A stretch of 64,000 bases of DNA, taken from positions 1 through 64,000 of the forward strand of contig NZ_SLVY01000003.1 in assembly GCF_004345605.1 (NCBI RefSeq), read 5' to 3'. The notes under the pieces were generated by a model, which worked only from the letters and a program-made list of their open reading frames with translations, ran no database searches and was not told the origin of the DNA. Numbering within the stretch: position 1 is the stretch's first letter; every line of letters begins with the position of its first letter. Below, piece after piece: positions 60,783-64,000 of the stretch. The translations under genes were made by a program, and so were the position numbers. This DNA is from Rhodococcus sp. SMB37 (GTDB lineage: Bacteria > Actinomycetota > Actinomycetes > Mycobacteriales > Mycobacteriaceae).

Positions 60783-61421
60783 ATGCGCCTGTTCCTGTCT
60801 TCGTACCGCTTCGGGTCCGATCCCTCGCGTCTGCTGCAGGTGACGCGCGGGCCCGGGCGGGTCGCCGTGATCGCCAATGCCGGTGACACGTGGCCGTCCC
60901 GCGCCCGCGAATCCAGTGTGACCAGCGAGTTCGGGCCCTTACGTGGTCTCGGATACGAACCTGAGGAGGTGGATCTCCGCGATCACCTCGGCGATCCGGG
61001 TGGCCTCCGGGCACGGCTGGCCACTTTCTCCTCGGTGTGGGTGCGCGGCGGCAATACCTTCGTACTGCGCGCTCAGCTCGCCCGCAGCGGCGGCGACACG
61101 GTGCTCACCGACCTGGTACGCACCGGTGCCCTCGCATACGCGGGCTACAGCGCCGGGGCGTGCATCGCGACACCGACACTGAAGGGGCTCGAGTTCTCGG
61201 ACGATCCCGACAAAGTCCTCGAGATCGGGGCGGGCCCGGTGGTGTGGGACGGGCTCGGCTGGGTCGATCTCGCGATCGTCCCCCATGCAGGGGACTCGGT
61301 GCTGGGTGACGACGGAGTCGACCGCACACTGGAATATCTTCGCCGCGAGTCCATCCCGTTCGTGGCGCTCGGCGACGACGACGCACTGGTGATCGGAACC
61401 GACGATCCGGACCGTATGTAA
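60783..61421 (+). CDS. Peptidase E-like (S51 family) protein
   Basis: 212 aa. Class-I-glutaminase-like fold with the nucleophile Ser in AGYSAGACIA, preceded by WVRGGNTFVLRAQL, and a His in VPHAGDS. This is the pattern of peptidase E (aspartyl dipeptidase) and relatives such as cyanophycinase. Starts 3 bp after the previous stop. Confidence 0.88.
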   Translation: MRLFLSSYRFGSDPSRLLQVTRGPGRVAVIANAGDTWPSRARESSVTSEFGPLRGLGYEPEEVDLRDHLGDPGGLRARLATFSSVWVRGGNTFVLRAQLARSGGDTVLTDLVRTGALAYAGYSAGACIATPTLKGLEFSDDPDKVLEIGAGPVVWDGLGWVDLAIVPHAGDSVLGDDGVDRTLEYLRRESIPFVALGDDDALVIGTDDPDRM

Positions 61422-61431
61422 TGTCGTGAGC

Positions 61432-61719
61432 ATGTCGAACAACACTGAGACCGCCACCCGCATCGAACACCTGCCCGAGCAGTCGCGGTTCGCACTGTTC
61501 GTCGGCGACGACCTCGCCGCATACGCCGACTACAGCGAAGTCGACGGACTCCGCGACTTCGACCACACCGTCACCCAGGCCGACTTCCGTGGTCGCGGGC
61601 TCGCCGGGCAGGTCGTGCAGCACGCGCTCGATGCGACCCGCGAGCAGGGTCTCGAGATCGGCAGTTCCTGCTCGTACGTCGAGAAGTTCGTCTCCGAGCA
61701 CCCCGAATACCGAAACTGA
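61432..61719 (+). CDS. GNAT-family N-acetyltransferase (YjdJ-like, short form)
   Basis: 95 aa from ATG 61432; GTG at 61426 adds two residues. It has the acetyl-CoA pyrophosphate loop FRGRGLAGQVVQHALDATRE and the C-terminal SSCSYVEKFVSEHPEY block typical of the small GCN5-related YjdJ/Gtf2-like group. Substrate unknown. Last gene of the run begun at 58214; convergent with the ABC permease gene. Confidence 0.9.
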   Translation: MSNNTETATRIEHLPEQSRFALFVGDDLAAYADYSEVDGLRDFDHTVTQADFRGRGLAGQVVQHALDATREQGLEIGSSCSYVEKFVSEHPEYRN

Positions 61720-61729
61720 CGCGCTCTCG

Positions 61730-63370
61730 TCACACCGTCACGTCGCGGCGGCGGAAGCCCACGACCGCCGCCGCGGCCAGCACCACAGCAGCAATGCCGA
61801 GCACGAGCATCGGCACAGCACTGGCGCTTTCGTAGGGGACCAGCGATATGTGCGAGAACGGCGAGAGATCGCGCAGCCACTGCGACAGGTTCAGCAGTTC
61901 ACCGAACCACGCCACGAACACCGCGTAGACGACGAGGATCCACGCGAGGCCGGCCAAACGCGGGACGAAACCTACCAGTGCGAGGGCCACTGCCAAGGCG
62001 AACAACACGGCGGGCGCGTATGCCAGTGCGGCACCGCACATCCGGATGATCCAGTCCACCTCGCCGGTCGCGGCGGCCATACCCAGGCCGGTGGCGGCAC
62101 CCGTGATGACCAGTGCGACGACGACCTGCGCCACGATCACTGCGATGGCCCACAGGAACAACCGATTGCGTGGTGTTCCGGTGACGATCAGCAATCCCAG
62201 TCGGCCTGCCTCCTCGTCCCCGCGGACGCGTATGACCGCCGACACGGCGAATGCTGCGATTCCGACGACGAGGAACATCAGCATCGTCGCACCGAACGAC
62301 GCGGTGAGCGATTGCGCGTCGGCCCCCAGGAACTCGACGATGTCGGGAACACTGTCGACCATGTCCTCGATCGAGTTGGCGAGCGTGCCCATCGCGAGTC
62401 CGATGATCGCGAGAGCCACGGTCCACGCGACGAAGGTCCCGCGCAGCAACCGCCATACCGGACCGGGCGGCGTGAGCAGCGCCGACGACGACGTCGCCGG
62501 CCCCGGCTTCGGGGCGCGCAGGCCCGCGCCGATGTCGCGACGCCTCGACAGTGCGACCGCGACCGCGAGCAGCACTCCGATCGCCACCACCGACAGCAGC
62601 AGCGGCCACCACCGTTCGTCGACGTAGAGGCGGGTCTGTTGTGCCCATGCGATCGGCGACAGCCACGACACCCACGAGCCGGTGGCTTCGATGATGTCGC
62701 CGAACCCCCGCACGAGAAACGCCACCGCGAGGACGGCGAGCGCAGAACCTGACGCCGCACGTGAATGCTCACTGAACTGCGCCGTCACAGCGGCCACGGC
62801 ACCGAACAGCAGGCCGGTAACGGCGGTGGCCACGCCGAACAGCAACGATCCCGTGAAGTCGAGCCCCCCGGCCAGCAGCGCGAGGACCACCCCACCACCG
62901 ACGATCAGATCGGCTACGGCGACGGACAGCAGCGCGGCCGCGGGCGGCGCGAACGGGCCCACCGGGAGCGCGCGCAACAGTTCGAGTCGGCCGGCCTCCT
63001 CCTGTGCACGCGTGTGCCGCACGACGAGCAGAATGTTCATGATCGCGACGGCGACGAACAATGTCAGACTCAGTTCGTTCGCGGTCATCGCGCCGAGGGT
63101 GTAGTTGTCGGCACCGTATGCCGGCCCGGTCATCAGTACCGCGGCGGGATTCTCGAGCAGTGCGGCTCGAGCCTGCCTTGCTGCCTCGTCCGGATATGCG
63201 GCGATGAGGCTTTCGACGGTCGCGTACACGGTGAGCGCAAGCGCGAGCGTCCACACTGTGATGCGGACGCGATCGAGCCGGAGATACAGGCGCAGGAGGT
63301 CGCCGATCCCATTGAACCGGTGGGAATTTCGGACCTCATGGTCGGCGCTGGGGGCAACAGTGGCGGTCAT
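61730..63370 (-). CDS. ABC-2 type exporter permease
   Basis: 546 aa, about 12 hydrophobic segments arranged as two similar halves: MNILLVVRHTRAQEEAGRLELL in the first matches VIRVRGDEEAGRLGLLIVTG in the second. This E-E-A-G-R-L repeat is typical of tetronasin-type and related polyketide or lipid exporters of actinobacteria. The start overlaps the ATPase stop by 4 bp, so the two form one transporter. Confidence 0.9.
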   Translation of the reverse strand: MTATVAPSADHEVRNSHRFNGIGDLLRLYLRLDRVRITVWTLALALTVYATVESLIAAYPDEAARQARAALLENPAAVLMTGPAYGADNYTLGAMTANELSLTLFVAVAIMNILLVVRHTRAQEEAGRLELLRALPVGPFAPPAAALLSVAVADLIVGGGVVLALLAGGLDFTGSLLFGVATAVTGLLFGAVAAVTAQFSEHSRAASGSALAVLAVAFLVRGFGDIIEATGSWVSWLSPIAWAQQTRLYVDERWWPLLLSVVAIGVLLAVAVALSRRRDIGAGLRAPKPGPATSSSALLTPPGPVWRLLRGTFVAWTVALAIIGLAMGTLANSIEDMVDSVPDIVEFLGADAQSLTASFGATMLMFLVVGIAAFAVSAVIRVRGDEEAGRLGLLIVTGTPRNRLFLWAIAVIVAQVVVALVITGAATGLGMAAATGEVDWIIRMCGAALAYAPAVLFALAVALALVGFVPRLAGLAWILVVYAVFVAWFGELLNLSQWLRDLSPFSHISLVPYESASAVPMLVLGIAAVVLAAAAVVGFRRRDVTV

Positions 63371-64000
63371 CGGGACGGCACCTCCGCGCTTTCGGATACG
63401 TCGGTGGGCGTGTCGCCGTAGTGGCGCAGGAACAGTTCTTCGAGCGATGGCGGGGTGATCGTCAGATTCGCGATGTCGAGTTCGGTGAGCTCGCGTAGCA
63501 CCGACGTGACGGAGGCATTGTCGACGTCGAAGACGAGATGCCCGTCGTCGTAGGTCAGATCGTGCACACCGGGGAGCGACTCGAACCCACTCGGGAGGGT
63601 GGGCACGGTGGCCCGCACCGCGGAGCGGGTCAGGTGCCGCAACTGCGCGAGTGTTCCCGTCTCCACATCCTTCCCGGAACGGATGATAGTCACTGTGTCG
63701 CAGAGCTTTTCGACTTCTGCAAGGATGTGACTCGACAGCAGCACGGTCCGCCCGGCATCGCGCAGCGCACGCACTTCGTCGGTGAACACAGCCTCCATGA
63801 GCGGATCGAGTCCGGACGTGGGTTCGTCGAACATATACAGTTCGACGTCCGATGCGAGCGCCGCGACGAGCGCAACCTTCTGCCGGTTGCCCTTGGAGTA
63901 GGTGCGCGCCTTCTTGGTGGGGTCGAGTTCGAACCGTTCGAGGAGTTCCGCTCGGCGGGAAGGGTTGTCGCCGCCACGGATGCGGGTCAGCAGATCGATG
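63367..64000 (-). CDS. ABC transporter ATP-binding protein (5' end outside window)
   Basis: Partial: the last 210 residues are present and the N-terminus with Walker A lies beyond 64000. Visible are the signature motif in the variant form YSKGNRQKVALVAAL, Walker B MFDEPTSGLDPL, the D-loop and the H-loop SSHILAEVEKLCD. The C-terminal tail fits drug-efflux-type ATPases of the ABC-2 class. The frame is open through the window edge. Confidence 0.93.
   Translation of the reverse strand, partial: IDLLTRIRGGDNPSRRAELLERFELDPTKKARTYSKGNRQKVALVAALASDVELYMFDEPTSGLDPLMEAVFTDEVRALRDAGRTVLLSSHILAEVEKLCDTVTIIRSGKDVETGTLAQLRHLTRSAVRATVPTLPSGFESLPGVHDLTYDDGHLVFDVDNASVTSVLRELTELDIANLTITPPSLEELFLRHYGDTPTDVSESAEVPSR

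Overview
The window is high-GC actinobacterial chromosome, most likely from Rhodococcus or a close relative in the Nocardiaceae. Evidence: dense GTG/ATG starts with 4-bp stop/start overlaps, a mycothiol-type enzyme family, an IdeR-type iron box, a KstR-type operator, and a backbone whose gene order I recognise as that of Mycobacterium tuberculosis around Rv1292-Rv1315. The species call is inference.

Layout. (1) 1-320: leader and promoter of an rRNA operon transcribed leftward off the window edge. (2) 720-1180: unannotated remnant of a LuxR-family regulator. (3) 1190-25474: conserved housekeeping block, almost all on the minus strand. Read in transcription order it is argS-lysA-hom-thrC-thrB, rho, rpmE, prfA, prmC, sua5, wecA, atpI-like, atpBEFHAGDC, a DUF2550 gene, then murA. 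The plus-strand exceptions are an adenosyltransferase gene and a small secreted protein inserted between prfA and prmC. (4) 25608-35225: accessory region with a DUF3105/DUF305 membrane pair, tRNA-Arg(CCG), an MBL hydrolase, a CysQ fusion, a DUF1214-SDR-sulfotransferase operon under a KstR-like operator, a LMW phosphatase, an iron-box-controlled siderophore-binding lipoprotein and a MarR regulator. (5) 35288-40727: five-gene valine catabolic operon. (6) 40869-44485: SWIM protein plus SNF2 helicase. (7) 44536-50296: mixed enzymes. (8) 50467-53851: branched-chain 2-oxoacid dehydrogenase E1a/E1b/E2 opposite an Lrp-type regulator. (9) 53881-57956: MFS transporter and proton-translocating transhydrogenase. 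(10) 58214-61719: seven-gene plus-strand run (DUF488, zinc ribbon, sirtuin, HIT, MDMPI-like, peptidase E-like, GNAT). (11) 61730-64000: ABC-2 exporter, cut by the window end.

How the genes work together. The bkd genes make isobutyryl-CoA from the valine keto acid and the mms operon takes it to propionyl-CoA, so the window encodes most of valine degradation. The atp operon and pntAA/AB/B couple the proton gradient to ATP and NADPH. argS-lysA-hom-thrC-thrB makes lysine and threonine. PrmC methylates the release factor encoded nearby. The most intriguing locus is 28.5-32.9 kb. There a PAP phosphatase (CysQ) with an extra NTF2-like domain faces a sulfotransferase operon, and a steroid-regulator-like palindrome lies inside the promoter. 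I read this as a candidate sulfonation module for a lipid or steroid-type substrate.
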